Below are positions 7,907 through 16,206 of a DNA stretch of 32,629 bases, piece by piece. Position 1 is the stretch's first letter. The number at the start of each line of letters is the position of its first letter. The translations under genes were made by a program, and so were the position numbers. This stretch comes from Crocinitomicaceae bacterium. GTDB lineage: Bacteria; Bacteroidota; Bacteroidia; Flavobacteriales_D; Crocinitomicaceae. The notes below the pieces were generated by a model. The model did no database searches. It was given only the letters and a program-made list of their open reading frames with translations, and was not told the DNA's origin. Where the stretch lies: NCBI GenBank assembly GCA_029254025.1, contig JAQWYK010000009.1:1-32629 (forward strand), given 5' to 3'.

Positions 7907-9901
7907 TCACACAATAATCCGATTTAGCTCTTTAGCAAATACACTCTGAATTTTCTGCAGCTGCATTTGCTCACGCAATAGACTTTCCATTTTGCTTTCG
8001 TCAAACTCTGCATGGTCCGGCTTCAGGCGTTCACGGATGTATTCGATTCGCTGCTTAATTTTAGAATTTTTAAACGTATATAAAGACTCATGCAAAGCTT
8101 GCGACAACCGCTGTAGTTCGTCGTTGGTGTAGATTTTAAAATCTTTTAACCAACTTGCACTAAGTTCATATTTATTGGTTAGAAAATCAGAGACTAATTG
8201 AACTATTTCTTGATTTTCATTTCGTAAAAAGTAGGTTGGTGAGTATAATATATCTTCTTCTAATCCTTTTTTACAAATTTCATAAATCTCTTGAAAAACT
8301 GGATTTGAAAATACAAGGTCATCCCGATCAATTTCATGTACCACAAGTTCAGCTAAACTCACATCAACGGTCATAGGAGGCTCACCTATTGGGGCCTGAT
8401 TTAATTCAATCGCACGAGAACCGTACAAAACGAGTATGCGAATTAAATCGAGTTCCTTTGCCTTATCCCCTTCATTCGGATCAATTGTTACCGACTGTTT
8501 AGCAGGTTGCTGAGGCATCTGAAAACTAGATAAATCTTCTCGTTGTTGCTCAGGAGACACATTTAGATGTTGACTGACCCGAATGCTTCGCTTGTTACGG
8601 CGAATTTTGTTCATTTCATTGAGCAAAGTTTGCTCGTCCAACTCAAACTGTTCGGAGGTCTCTTTTAAATACACTGAACGCGTTATATCATCAGGAATCA
8701 ACGCAATGGACTCCACAATATCTTTGATTAATCCAGCGCGTTTAATTGGATCGTTGTCGGAATCCTTTAAAAGAATGTCCGTTTTAAATCCGACAAAATC
8801 ACGTTGATTCTCTTCGATGTAACGCTTGACTTCATCAGAACCATGACGCTTTGAGAACGAATCTGGATCCTCTCCTTCTGGAAACAAAACCACTTTTACG
8901 TTCATTCCTTCTTCTAAAATCAAATCAATTCCCCGAAACGACGCACGAATTCCAGCGGCATCACCATCATATAAAATGGTGATATTGTTGGAATACCGCT
9001 TCATCAATTTAATTTGATCCTTAGTCAATGCGGTTCCGGACGATGCAACAACATTCTCCACTCCGGCTTGATGCATGCTAATCACATCTGTGTAGCCCTC
9101 TACCAAATAAGAGTTATCATACTTTATTATGCTAGATTTAGCAAAGTAAAGTCCGTATAAGATTTTACTCTTATTATAAATGATGCTTTCAGGAGAATTA
9201 AAATACTTAGCAACTTTCTTTCCTGATTGAAGTGTTCTACCCCCAAAACCAAGTACATTCCCAGAAATACTGTGTATAGGAAACATCACACGACCACTAA
9301 AGAAGTCAAAATGTCGATCGTCTTTCGTTCTCGAAAGACCAAGGGCTTCCAAATATTTTAACTTATACCCTTTCTTGAGCGCCGCATCCGTAAGTGAACC
9401 TTCGTTTTGCGGACAATAACCCAACTGAAAACGTTCTATGATTTCCGGTCGAAAACCACGTTCAATAAAATAGGATAATCCGATAGCCTTCCCTTCTTCA
9501 CCTTTATGCATGCGGTCCACAAAAAAATCCCTCGCATATTCATTGATAATCTGTAAGCTTTCTCGTTCGGTTATCTGTTCCTGCTCTTCTGGCGTTAATG
9601 GCCTTTCTTCCGGGATTTCAATATTGTAGCGGTTTGCCAACCATTTTAGTGCCTCTGGATAACTAAAATGTTCATGTTCCATAATAAATGAAACCACTGT
9701 ACCCCCCTTACCACTGGAAAAACATTTAAAAATTTGTTTAGCCGGACTAACCATGAACGAAGGCGACTTCTCATCCGTAAATGGACTCAACCCCTTTAGA
9801 TTTGAACCAGAACGTTTTAAGGCCACAAAATCTCCAATTACCTCCTCGATTCGGGCGGTATTCATAATGTCTTCAATAATATGTGGTGGTATCCTTGCCA
9901 T
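7907..9901 (-). CDS. dnaG: DNA primase
   Basis: Makes RNA primers for DNA replication at the fork. The 664-aa protein has an N-terminal CHC2-type domain (to about 100), the catalytic TOPRIM region with Glu268 (YLVEGYTDV) and Asp312/Asp314 (ILYDGDAAG), and a C-terminal helicase-binding region from about 430 onward. Odd point: the N-terminal zinc ligands, normally Cys-His-Cys-Cys, read Ser39 (GLSPF), Thr42 (PFTDE), Cys60 (FKCFS) and Ser63 (FSSGK), so only one ligand remains, although the fold motif KSPSFMVSP is kept. From memory, other Flavobacteria also lack these ligands. The gene lies 3 nt after the stop of a MORN-repeat lipoprotein gene, so the two are probably cotranscribed. Confidence 0.95.
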   Translation of the reverse strand: MARIPPHIIEDIMNTARIEEVIGDFVALKRSGSNLKGLSPFTDEKSPSFMVSPAKQIFKCFSSGKGGTVVSFIMEHEHFSYPEALKWLANRYNIEIPEERPLTPEEQEQITERESLQIINEYARDFFVDRMHKGEEGKAIGLSYFIERGFRPEIIERFQLGYCPQNEGSLTDAALKKGYKLKYLEALGLSRTKDDRHFDFFSGRVMFPIHSISGNVLGFGGRTLQSGKKVAKYFNSPESIIYNKSKILYGLYFAKSSIIKYDNSYLVEGYTDVISMHQAGVENVVASSGTALTKDQIKLMKRYSNNITILYDGDAAGIRASFRGIDLILEEGMNVKVVLFPEGEDPDSFSKRHGSDEVKRYIEENQRDFVGFKTDILLKDSDNDPIKRAGLIKDIVESIALIPDDITRSVYLKETSEQFELDEQTLLNEMNKIRRNKRSIRVSQHLNVSPEQQREDLSSFQMPQQPAKQSVTIDPNEGDKAKELDLIRILVLYGSRAIELNQAPIGEPPMTVDVSLAELVVHEIDRDDLVFSNPVFQEIYEICKKGLEEDILYSPTYFLRNENQEIVQLVSDFLTNKYELSASWLKDFKIYTNDELQRLSQALHESLYTFKNSKIKQRIEYIRERLKPDHAEFDESKMESLLREQMQLQKIQSVFAKELNRIIV

Positions 9902-9904
9902 AGC

Positions 9905-10351
9905 CTAATTGGTAGCTCCTGATTCCTTGGTTGATTGATCGTAATTGATGGTTTCTAGAAGCTCACCCGTTTCTGCATAAAATCTCCATTCACCTATCCT
10001 TTCATCCATTACGTATTCACCCACATAATTGGGTATTCCATTAGGATGGCGCACTACTATATGTCCGTCTTTTTTTCCTTTGGTATACACAGTAACCGAT
10101 AACTCTACTCCTTGGGGTGAATATAATTTCCAAATACCCATTCTATTTCCATTCGCGTCTTCTCGACCTTTCATCTTAATTTGTTTATGCCCCGGATAAT
10201 ATTCAATATATTGACCATCCTTACGCACAATTAATGGTCTAAATTCATCTTTTTGGTCGACTTCAACTGAAGCTGCATCTTCACACCCAACAAGAATTAG
10301 AAGTCCTAAAACCATCAAAACCGCACTATTTAATCGAAAATATCTGTTCAT
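9905..10351 (-). CDS. MORN-repeat (YwqK-like) lipoprotein
   Basis: Predicted lipoprotein of 148 aa. The start at 10351 gives a signal peptide with hydrophobic core VLMVLGLLIL and lipobox LVGC, lipidated at Cys23. The open frame reaches 21 codons further upstream, but only the chosen start gives a proper signal. The mature part has short beta repeats such as NRMGIWKLYSPQG, KDGHIVVRHPNG and ERIGEWRFYAETG, which match the MORN_2/YwqK pattern also seen in the gene at 3069-3938. It ends 3 nt before dnaG, an unexpected operon partner. Position at the inner face of the outer membrane or on the surface is inferred; function is unknown. An antitoxin role, as in some database labels, is not supported here. 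Confidence 0.78.
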   Translation of the reverse strand: MNRYFRLNSAVLMVLGLLILVGCEDAASVEVDQKDEFRPLIVRKDGQYIEYYPGHKQIKMKGREDANGNRMGIWKLYSPQGVELSVTVYTKGKKDGHIVVRHPNGIPNYVGEYVMDERIGEWRFYAETGELLETINYDQSTKESGATN

Positions 10352-10488
10352 TTTTGATTCCGTTAGAAGAGTTACAAATTTAATGAAATCTGAGTCAATA
10401 TGAGAATATTCCATATCCTTTCGCGCAGCAATTAATTTGTATTAACGGAAATTGATTTGTGTCACATTCGATAATATACCAAAAGAAC

Positions 10489-10496
10489 TATCTTCG
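10489..10496 (+). promoter_or_regulatory. Possible -7 element for the arsC-like gene
   Basis: TATCTTCG differs from TAnnTTTG at one base and lies 16 nt before the ATG at 10513. No clear TTG box is found at the expected distance. It supports the shorter start, because the upstream ATG at 10459 would precede transcription. Confidence 0.3.
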
Positions 10497-10512
10497 CAAG
10501 AAACCAAAGGTT

Positions 10513-10866
10513 ATGAAAAAAATATTTCATCTATCTACGTGTAGCACCAATCAGCGAATTTTAAAAGAACTCCATTTTGGTAACGACGTTGAATTACAAG
10601 ATATAAAAAGTCAAAATATTGATGAACAAACATTAGATTTTATCAAAGCTAGAATTGGATCCTACGAAGAATTATTTAGTAAGAGAGCTATGAAATTTCG
10701 ATCAATGGGCTTGAATGAAATGACACTATCTGAGGCTGACTACAAAAAATACTTACTCGAAGAATACACCTTTTTAAAGCGTCCTTTTATCGTTTTAGAG
10801 GATCAAGTTTTTGTAGGGAATGCCGCAAAAACTGTTGCCGCCGCTAAACAAGCATATCATGGGTAA
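10513..10866 (+). CDS. ArsC/Spx-family thioredoxin-fold protein
   Basis: Small cytoplasmic protein of 117 aa from the start at 10513 (MKKIFHLSTCSTNQRILKEL). The family has a thioredoxin-like fold and includes glutaredoxin-dependent arsenate reductases, the YffB group and Spx regulators. One N-terminal cysteine, Cys10 in STCSTNQR, sits where the catalytic cysteine of E. coli ArsC is; there is no CxxC pair. The C-terminal KRPFIVLEDQVFVG matches the conserved KRP...G stretch of the family. The next gene starts on the base after its stop, so the pair is an operon. True arsenate reduction is not shown: no arsenic resistance genes are nearby. An 18-codon upstream extension of the frame is possible but lacks family similarity. 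Confidence 0.75.
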   Translation: MKKIFHLSTCSTNQRILKELHFGNDVELQDIKSQNIDEQTLDFIKARIGSYEELFSKRAMKFRSMGLNEMTLSEADYKKYLLEEYTFLKRPFIVLEDQVFVGNAAKTVAAAKQAYHG

Positions 10867-11790
10867 ATGAGTAAGATTCTTGGAGCGCACCTTGCCTTAC
10901 TTGGCGTAAACATCTTCTATGGCGCGAATCATTTGCTGGCCAAAGGAGTGATGCCGGATTATATGGGGCCCAACGCGTTTATCTTCTTTCGCGTGGTGGT
11001 TACCACAGGTCTATTTTGGTTGCTTCACGCCTTATTCATTCGAGAAAAAGTAGCACGAAAAGATTTATTGCGCTTAGCAACTTGTGGTTTTTTTGGTGTG
11101 GCAATGAATCAACTCTTCTTTTTTAATGGTCTAGAACTCACCTCTGCAATAAATGCAGGGATTATTATGACATCTACCCCAATATTAGTTGTTATTTTGG
11201 CCTTTTTCATTCTAAAAGAACCGATTACACGGTTAAAAATAATTGGGGTTTTACTCGGTGCAGTTGGTGCTATTTCACTGACCCTCGCTGGAAGAATGCC
11301 CGGTTTTGATTCTTCACTTGGAGACCTATTCATATTCATTAATGCTCTTTCTTTCGGAATTTACCTTGTGATTGTTAAGCCGCTCATGAATAAGTACAAC
11401 CCACTCACAGTTATTAGTTACAACTTCCTTTTCGGACTTATATTTGTCCTATCATATCCGAGTGTGTTGGACGAAGTATTAACAACAAATTATGTAAGTT
11501 TCCCAATAGAAATCTGGTTAAAAATTGGGTTTGTAATTATTGGCGCTACATTTTTAACTTACCTTTTAAACATCTACGCATTAAAACATGTGAGTCCCAG
11601 TGTGAGTGGAAGTTATATCTACACGCAACCTGTTCTTGTGATGTTATTCACCCTACTTTTTGGATACATTGGTTGGTCGAAAGATTATAGTGGCGCCATA
11701 ACCTTAGAGAAAATCGCCTATATGCTTATGATTTTTACTGGAGTTTATCTGATTTCTTTGGCTAGCAGAAGGTCAAGAAAGAAACTATGA
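10867..11790 (+). CDS. EamA/DMT-family inner-membrane transporter
   Basis: Integral membrane protein of 307 aa with about ten hydrophobic helices, arranged as two EamA repeats (about 5-140 and 150-300). The first repeat starts with ALLGVNIFYGANHLLAKG and contains ITSTPILVVIL-like helix residues around 95-115 (AINAGIIMTSTPILVVILA) followed by LKEPITRLKIIGVLLG, the common DMT hinge pattern; the second has HVSPSVSGSYIYTQPVLVMLF. Members export or import amino acids, nucleotide sugars or other metabolites; the substrate cannot be read from sequence. It starts on the base following the arsC-like stop and converges on lepA with only 11 nt between the stop codons. Confidence 0.88.
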   Translation: MSKILGAHLALLGVNIFYGANHLLAKGVMPDYMGPNAFIFFRVVVTTGLFWLLHALFIREKVARKDLLRLATCGFFGVAMNQLFFFNGLELTSAINAGIIMTSTPILVVILAFFILKEPITRLKIIGVLLGAVGAISLTLAGRMPGFDSSLGDLFIFINALSFGIYLVIVKPLMNKYNPLTVISYNFLFGLIFVLSYPSVLDEVLTTNYVSFPIEIWLKIGFVIIGATFLTYLLNIYALKHVSPSVSGSYIYTQPVLVMLFTLLFGYIGWSKDYSGAITLEKIAYMLMIFTGVYLISLASRRSRKKL

Positions 11791-11801
11791 TGAATCAAGT
11801 A

Positions 11802-13598
11802 TTAATCATTCAACTTCAACACTGCCAAAAACGCTTCCTGCGGAACTTCAACTCGTCCTACTTGACGCATTCTTTTCTTACCTTGTTTCTGCTTTTCAAG
11901 TAGTTTACGTTTACGAGAGATATCTCCACCGTAACATTTCGCTGTCACGTCTTTTCTCAACGCTTTAATAGTTTCCCTTGCTACAACCTTAGCCCCAATT
12001 GCCGCTTGAATAGGAATTTCGAACTGTTGTCTCGGAATTAATTCACGCAATTTTACACAGATTTTCTTCCCTAAGTCGAATGCATTACTCCGGTGAACAA
12101 GCGCCGAAAGTGCATCTACCTGTTCGTGATTCAATAAAATATCCAACTTCACTAAATCAGAACGACGATAACCAATCGGGAAGTAATCAAAAGATGCGTA
12201 TCCCTTAGATACCGACTTCAATCGATCATAGAAGTCGAAAACGATTTCCGCAAGCGGCATTTCAAAAGTGATTTCCACTCTGTCTTGCGTTAAATACACT
12301 TGATTCTTAAGTTCCCCACGTTTTTCAACACACAACGTCATAACCTGTCCAACAAAGTCAGATTTTGTGATTACTTGCGCCTTGATATATGGCTCTTCGA
12401 TGAATTCGACAGCTGCTGGATCAGGAAGTTCAGAAGGGTTGTTGATGGTCACAGGCAAATCGGGTGTTTTACGCATGTACGCAAAATAGGAAACGTTGGG
12501 AACAGTGGTAATCACGGTCATATTAAACTCACGCTCCAAGCGTTCTTGAATAATTTCCATGTGGAGCATTCCTAAGAATCCACATCGAAAACCAAATCCC
12601 AATGCTGCTGAAGATTCAGGTTCAAAGACTAACGATGAGTCATTCAACTGAAGCTTTTCCATGGAATAACGCAACTCTTCAAAGTCATCCGTATCTACAG
12701 GATAGATTCCCGCAAATACCATAGGCTTCACATCCTCAAACCCTTTTACAGCCCCTTTACATGGGTTTGCCACATTGGTAATCGTATCTCCTACCTTTAC
12801 TTCTTTAGCCTGTTTAATACCAGAAATGATGTAGCCCACATCTCCTGCAGAAACAAACTGTTTAGGAACCAAGTCCATTTTCAAAATTCCAATTTCGTCG
12901 GCATGATAGTCCTTCCCGGTATTAAAAAATCGTATTTTCTCCCCTTTCTTAAGAGTACCATTTAAAATCCTGTAATAAGCTATGATTCCACGAAATGGAT
13001 TAAATACAGAGTCAAAAATCATTGCCTGAAGCGGCGCATTTGGGTCTCCAACCGGAGCCGGAATACGAGAAATAATAGCCTCCAGAATTTTATCCACGCC
13101 CAACCCTGTTTTCCCTGAAGCGGGAATTACGTCATCTGGACTACAACCAATCAATTCTACAATTTGATCTGTAACAGCTTCTGGTTCAGCCCCAGGAAGG
13201 TCCATTTTATTTAGAATAGGAATTATCTCTAGATCATGCTCTAATGCCAAGTATAAATTTGAAATTGTTTGAGCTTCAATACCTTGTGAAGCATCTACAA
13301 TCAACAATGCTCCTTCACAAGATGCTATAGAACGAGATACTTCATAAGAAAAGTCTACGTGGCCTGGAGTATCAATTAAATTTAAAATATACTCCTCACC
13401 ACCCTGCTTGTAATTCATCTGTATTGCGTGACTTTTAATGGTAATCCCGCGTTCGCGTTCGATATCCATATCATCCAACGCTTGCTCCTTCATATCACGA
13501 TCAGAAATTGTTCCTGTCGTTTGCAATAAACGGTCCGCCAATGTACTCTTACCGTGGTCAATGTGGGCTATTATACAGAAGTTACGTATGTTTCTCAT
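11802..13598 (-). CDS. lepA: Elongation factor 4 (LepA), ribosome-associated GTPase
   Basis: GTPase that binds the ribosome and assists translation initiation or back-translocation under stress, and 30S assembly. The 598 aa are the normal length. G motifs are intact: AHIDHGKST (11-19, P-loop), [19 protein letters not shown] and NKMDLPGA. The LepA-specific C-terminal domain is complete and ends with the basic [16 protein letters not shown] and [14 protein letters not shown]. Histidine in GHVDF is the catalytic histidine of translational GTPases. The gene stands alone on the minus strand, with its own -7 element 36 nt upstream. Confidence 0.97.
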   Translation of the reverse strand: MRNIRNFCIIAHIDHGKSTLADRLLQTTGTISDRDMKEQALDDMDIERERGITIKSHAIQMNYKQGGEEYILNLIDTPGHVDFSYEVSRSIASCEGALLIVDASQGIEAQTISNLYLALEHDLEIIPILNKMDLPGAEPEAVTDQIVELIGCSPDDVIPASGKTGLGVDKILEAIISRIPAPVGDPNAPLQAMIFDSVFNPFRGIIAYYRILNGTLKKGEKIRFFNTGKDYHADEIGILKMDLVPKQFVSAGDVGYIISGIKQAKEVKVGDTITNVANPCKGAVKGFEDVKPMVFAGIYPVDTDDFEELRYSMEKLQLNDSSLVFEPESSAALGFGFRCGFLGMLHMEIIQERLEREFNMTVITTVPNVSYFAYMRKTPDLPVTINNPSELPDPAAVEFIEEPYIKAQVITKSDFVGQVMTLCVEKRGELKNQVYLTQDRVEITFEMPLAEIVFDFYDRLKSVSKGYASFDYFPIGYRRSDLVKLDILLNHEQVDALSALVHRSNAFDLGKKICVKLRELIPRQQFEIPIQAAIGAKVVARETIKALRKDVTAKCYGGDISRKRKLLEKQKQGKKRMRQVGRVEVPQEAFLAVLKLND

Positions 13599-13634
13599 TC
13601 AAATTCTATTATTTCCTTTGAAGTAAAAGGTGTG

Positions 13635-13642
13635 CAAATTTA
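13635..13642 (-). promoter_or_regulatory. -7 promoter element of lepA
   Basis: The minus strand reads TAAATTTG, an exact TAnnTTTG match, 36 nt before the lepA ATG. No clear TTG box was found at -33, so only the -7 part is called. Confidence 0.5.
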
Positions 13643-13683
13643 AGTGAAAATTAGAAGAATAGAACGTTAGTGACAGATTAAAT

Positions 13684-13711
13684 GTTCGAGCTTCGAAGTT
13701 TGAAGTTCTGA
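13684..13711. repeat. 7-bp-periodic intergenic repeat
   Basis: Four consecutive 7-mers, GTTCGAG, CTTCGAA, GTTTGAA and GTTCTGA, share a TTCGAA-like core. The tract lies between lepA and the tRNA gene and resembles those around 7693 and 7881. Confidence 0.45.
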
Positions 13712-13787
13712 GTAACAAACCGCGAACTTAATACCTTCAGCCAACCATTCCATGTTAAACAAATATTAAGTTCATCATCCGAAAAAG

Positions 13788-13816
13788 TTGAGAATATAGA
13801 TTTTTTATTACTTTAG
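13788..13816 (+). promoter_or_regulatory. Promoter of tRNA-Ser
   Basis: TTG at 13788-13790 and TACTTTAG at 13809-13816 are 18 nt apart, the normal spacing for the Bacteroidetes -33/-7 promoter (TTG / TAnnTTTG, one mismatch). The tRNA starts 28 nt further on. Confidence 0.5.
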
Positions 13817-13844
13817 CAATCCGAAAGTGTAACAAGCTTGAAGA

Positions 13845-13931
13845 GGAGAGGTGTCCGAGTGGCTGAAGGAGCACGCCTGGAAAGTGTGTATATGTGCAAG
13901 CGTATCGAGGGTTCGAATCCCTCTCTCTCCG
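13845..13931 (+). tRNA. tRNA-Ser, anticodon GGA
   Basis: An 87-nt cloverleaf with a long variable arm, as in class II tRNAs. The acceptor GGAGAGG (13845-13851) pairs with TCTCTCC (13924-13930, one G-T pair), followed by discriminator G13931. The T arm is GAGGG-TTCGAAT-CCCTC. The anticodon loop CTGGAAA (13877-13883) gives anticodon GGA at 13879-13881, reading UCC/UCU. The body is nearly identical to E. coli tRNA-Ser(GGA). The CCA tail is not encoded and must be added. Confidence 0.97.
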
Positions 13932-14009
13932 CTGTTGGACTTGTAAACTTTCAATAATTTTTAGTGTAAACAAATAAAAAAAGAACGATTAAAATTTAAT
14001 CTTTGGAAC

Positions 14010-14867
14010 ATGAAAAAAGTAATTAGTTCAATGATGATTGCCGGAATGTTGATTTTCGGTATGACGACAGCAAACGCACAGGAAACTGCTGCAAATGATT
14101 CAGTAGATACTGAAATGGTAGCTGCTGACACCAATGGTATGGAAGAGGTAATGTCTTCAGCTACTGAAGAAGTTGAAGAGACTACAGTTGCAACAACTGA
14201 TTCTGATGAAGAGGCAGAGCAAGAGCCATTGGGGTTTGCTTCTGTATTAAAGCAAAAATTCATCGAGGGTGATGCATTTTGGATGGGTATCGTATTAATC
14301 GCTTTGATTATCGGTCTCGCTTTGTGTATCGAGCGTATCGTTTACTTAAACCTTTCTTCTATCAACACAAAGAATTTTTTGAATGACGTAGAGGCTGCGT
14401 TACAATCAGGTGGTGTAGAGGAAGCAAAAGAATTGTGTCGTAATACAAGAGGACCAATTGCATCTATTTACTACCAAGGTTTTGATCGTTCTGGAGAAGG
14501 AATTGAGGCTGTTGAGAAATCAGTTGTTTCTTACGGTGGAGTTCAAATGGGACTTTTAGAAAAAGGTATTCCATGGATCTCATTATTTATCGCCTTGGCT
14601 CCAATGCTTGGGTTCATGGGAACAGTAATCGGGATGATTCAAGCCTTCGATAAAATCGTATCTGACGGTCAAGTATCTCCAACAACAGTTGCGGGTGGTA
14701 TTAAAGTGGCACTTTTAACAACCGTATTTGGGTTGATTGCAGCTATTTTCCTACAAATTTTCTATAACTATATCGTATCTAAAGTTGACGCTATCGTAAA
14801 TGAAATGGAAAATGCGTCTATCACATTGGTTGATATGATGTTGAAGTACAAAGTGACTTCTAAATAA
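14010..14867 (+). CDS. MotA/TolQ/ExbB-family proton channel with signal peptide and acidic periplasmic extension
   Basis: Inner-membrane subunit that, with ExbD-type partners, turns proton flow into force, for TonB-dependent uptake, Tol-type envelope work or another output. The 285 aa show a signal-peptide-like start (1-23, ending ANA), then residues 24-73 with 17 acidic and no basic residues, TM1 about 90-112 (FWMGIVLIALIIGLALCIER), a cytoplasmic stretch, and TM2 and TM3 (about 186-212 and 231-256) with PMLGFMGTVIGMIQAF and GGIKVALLTTVFGLIAA, the typical ExbB/TolQ pattern. Most ExbB proteins lack the long acidic lead. Three genes follow (46, 2 and 4 nt gaps) that include two ExbD-like proteins. 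No TonB gene is in the cluster. Confidence 0.9.
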   Translation: MKKVISSMMIAGMLIFGMTTANAQETAANDSVDTEMVAADTNGMEEVMSSATEEVEETTVATTDSDEEAEQEPLGFASVLKQKFIEGDAFWMGIVLIALIIGLALCIERIVYLNLSSINTKNFLNDVEAALQSGGVEEAKELCRNTRGPIASIYYQGFDRSGEGIEAVEKSVVSYGGVQMGLLEKGIPWISLFIALAPMLGFMGTVIGMIQAFDKIVSDGQVSPTTVAGGIKVALLTTVFGLIAAIFLQIFYNYIVSKVDAIVNEMENASITLVDMMLKYKVTSK

Positions 14868-14913
14868 TCATTGTTTCACCTCGTTCGTTCTCGAACATAA
14901 AATATCCATTATT

Positions 14914-15399
14914 ATGGAACAAGAAAAGAAATTGAATTTAATTGGGTTGATTATTCGTATCGCGATTATCGCTCCTGCGATCATATTCGGAATCATGGTT
15001 ATGGGTTCAGGAGTAAATGCAGAAAGCGCGTCAACTGATATTGAAGCGCTTAAAGAAAGTGTACATTTCAACGCTGTATTCGGTATAAGTTTTATCGCAT
15101 TGCTCGGTTGTGCTGCCCTTGTATTAATTTTCTTCGGAATATTATTGGTAACACGTCCAGCATCTGCTGTGAAATCTATCTTAGGAATCATTATCGCTAC
15201 ATTGTTTTTCTTTATAGCTTACGGTATTGGGTCTACAGATACTGCTGAGTCGTTACGCGTTGATAGCTCCATCATGGTGAATCAAGCGACCATCGATTTT
15301 GCAACGGCGGGAATCTGGACGGCATTAGTTGCACTGGTACTTGCTTCCGTAGCAGCATTAGGACTTGGATTTGTACTTAGACTAGTAAGAAAAAATTAA
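14914..15399 (+). CDS. Unknown four-helix membrane protein within the exbB-exbD cluster
   Basis: I do not recognise a family. The 161-aa protein has about four hydrophobic segments: 9-30 (LIGLIIRIAIIAPAIIFGIM), 53-79, 87-104 and 132-156. The loop 31-52 and the segment 105-131 (containing GSTDTAESLRVDSS) would then lie on the periplasmic side. It ends in the basic LRLVRKN, suggesting the C-terminus is in the cytoplasm. It lies between the ExbB-like gene (46 nt upstream) and the first ExbD-like gene (2 nt downstream), so it is very likely made together with them and may be a lineage-specific part of the motor. No conserved catalytic residues are visible. Confidence 0.75.
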   Translation: MEQEKKLNLIGLIIRIAIIAPAIIFGIMVMGSGVNAESASTDIEALKESVHFNAVFGISFIALLGCAALVLIFFGILLVTRPASAVKSILGIIIATLFFFIAYGIGSTDTAESLRVDSSIMVNQATIDFATAGIWTALVALVLASVAALGLGFVLRLVRKN

Positions 15400-15401
15400 T
15401 T

Positions 15402-16202
15402 ATGGCAAAGCGAGAAGCACCGGAAATAAACGCGGGATCGATGGCTGACATCGCTTTCTTGCTGTTGATTTTCTTCTTGGTGACGACAACAATGGATAAG
15501 GATACCGCATATGCGCGGAAAATCCCGAAAAAAGTAGAAGTGATTGATCCTGAACCGGTTCAAAAGAAGAACATTTACAAAATCAGCATCAATAATAAGC
15601 AGAATATTCAAGCGCGTGACTCAATTATTAAACCGGAAGACATTGAGCAATTAAATAGTCGTATAAAACATTACTATCTAATTAATCGCGAGAAAGTGGA
15701 GGATAGAAATGTGGACTATCCATATTACTCGATGGTGACTAAGGCATTCATTGACCAGCGTATCGCAGAAGCATATAATAAGCAAGAAAACTATGAGAAA
15801 CTCTTGGAAACAGACTCAAAGTATGAAAAGTTTATTGAGCAAATGGATAATGAAATTGCCGAATGGAATAGAAAGAAGCGTATACTTGATTTGTACACAA
15901 AAGCTTCTGGTAAAAAAGAAATGCCAGAAATTGCGTTTCAAGCTCACGTTCGTTTAGAATCATTTATTGATACTGATTACAGCGCCTATGTAGCTGTGCA
16001 ATCTGAGGTTGAAAAAGCGGTTACTGAAATGCGTGATGAAGAAGCTCAAGAGCTTTTTGGAATCACCTACACTTCAATGCGTCAGTACTACCAAACTAAC
16101 CTTTTGGAGAAAACTCCAAAAGTTCAAGAGTACAAGGATAAAATGGACTTGATTGAATTGTTATTTCCACTTCGAATTATTGAGGTAAAACCAAAACGTT
16201 AA
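15402..16202 (+). CDS. ExbD/TolR-family protein with a large insert in the periplasmic domain
   Basis: Force-transmitting partner of the ExbB-like channel. The 266-aa protein has the ExbD N-terminus: NAGSMADIAFLLLIFFLVTTTM, a single TM helix (about 15-30) with the proton-coupling Asp16. The periplasmic part starts like other ExbD domains (NIYKISINNKQNIQARD, 57-73, then a helix to about 95). An insert of about 75 residues (about 97-173, charged, tyrosine-rich and probably helical) follows before the rest of the fold resumes at PEIAFQAHVRLESFIDTDYS with the helix SEVEKAVTEM. ExbD proteins usually have about 130-150 aa, so this one is almost double. It is separated by 2 nt from the gene before and 4 nt from the gene after. 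Confidence 0.87.
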   Translation: MAKREAPEINAGSMADIAFLLLIFFLVTTTMDKDTAYARKIPKKVEVIDPEPVQKKNIYKISINNKQNIQARDSIIKPEDIEQLNSRIKHYYLINREKVEDRNVDYPYYSMVTKAFIDQRIAEAYNKQENYEKLLETDSKYEKFIEQMDNEIAEWNRKKRILDLYTKASGKKEMPEIAFQAHVRLESFIDTDYSAYVAVQSEVEKAVTEMRDEEAQELFGITYTSMRQYYQTNLLEKTPKVQEYKDKMDLIELLFPLRIIEVKPKR

Positions 16203-16206
16203 GAGT

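Noticed and set aside
10513-10866. Arsenic-resistance operon
   Set aside because: Only an ArsC-like fold with one cysteine is present; no arsR, arsB or acr3 nearby, and the partner is a general EamA transporter.
13755-13973. 72-codon minus-strand frame over the tRNA gene
   Set aside because: It runs antisense through the complete tRNA-Ser and is an accidental frame.
13961-14263. 100-codon minus-strand frame rich in Ser/Val/Ala
   Set aside because: It is the antisense of the acidic ExbB lead (glutamate codons read backwards as Ser/Phe/Leu), with no own motif.
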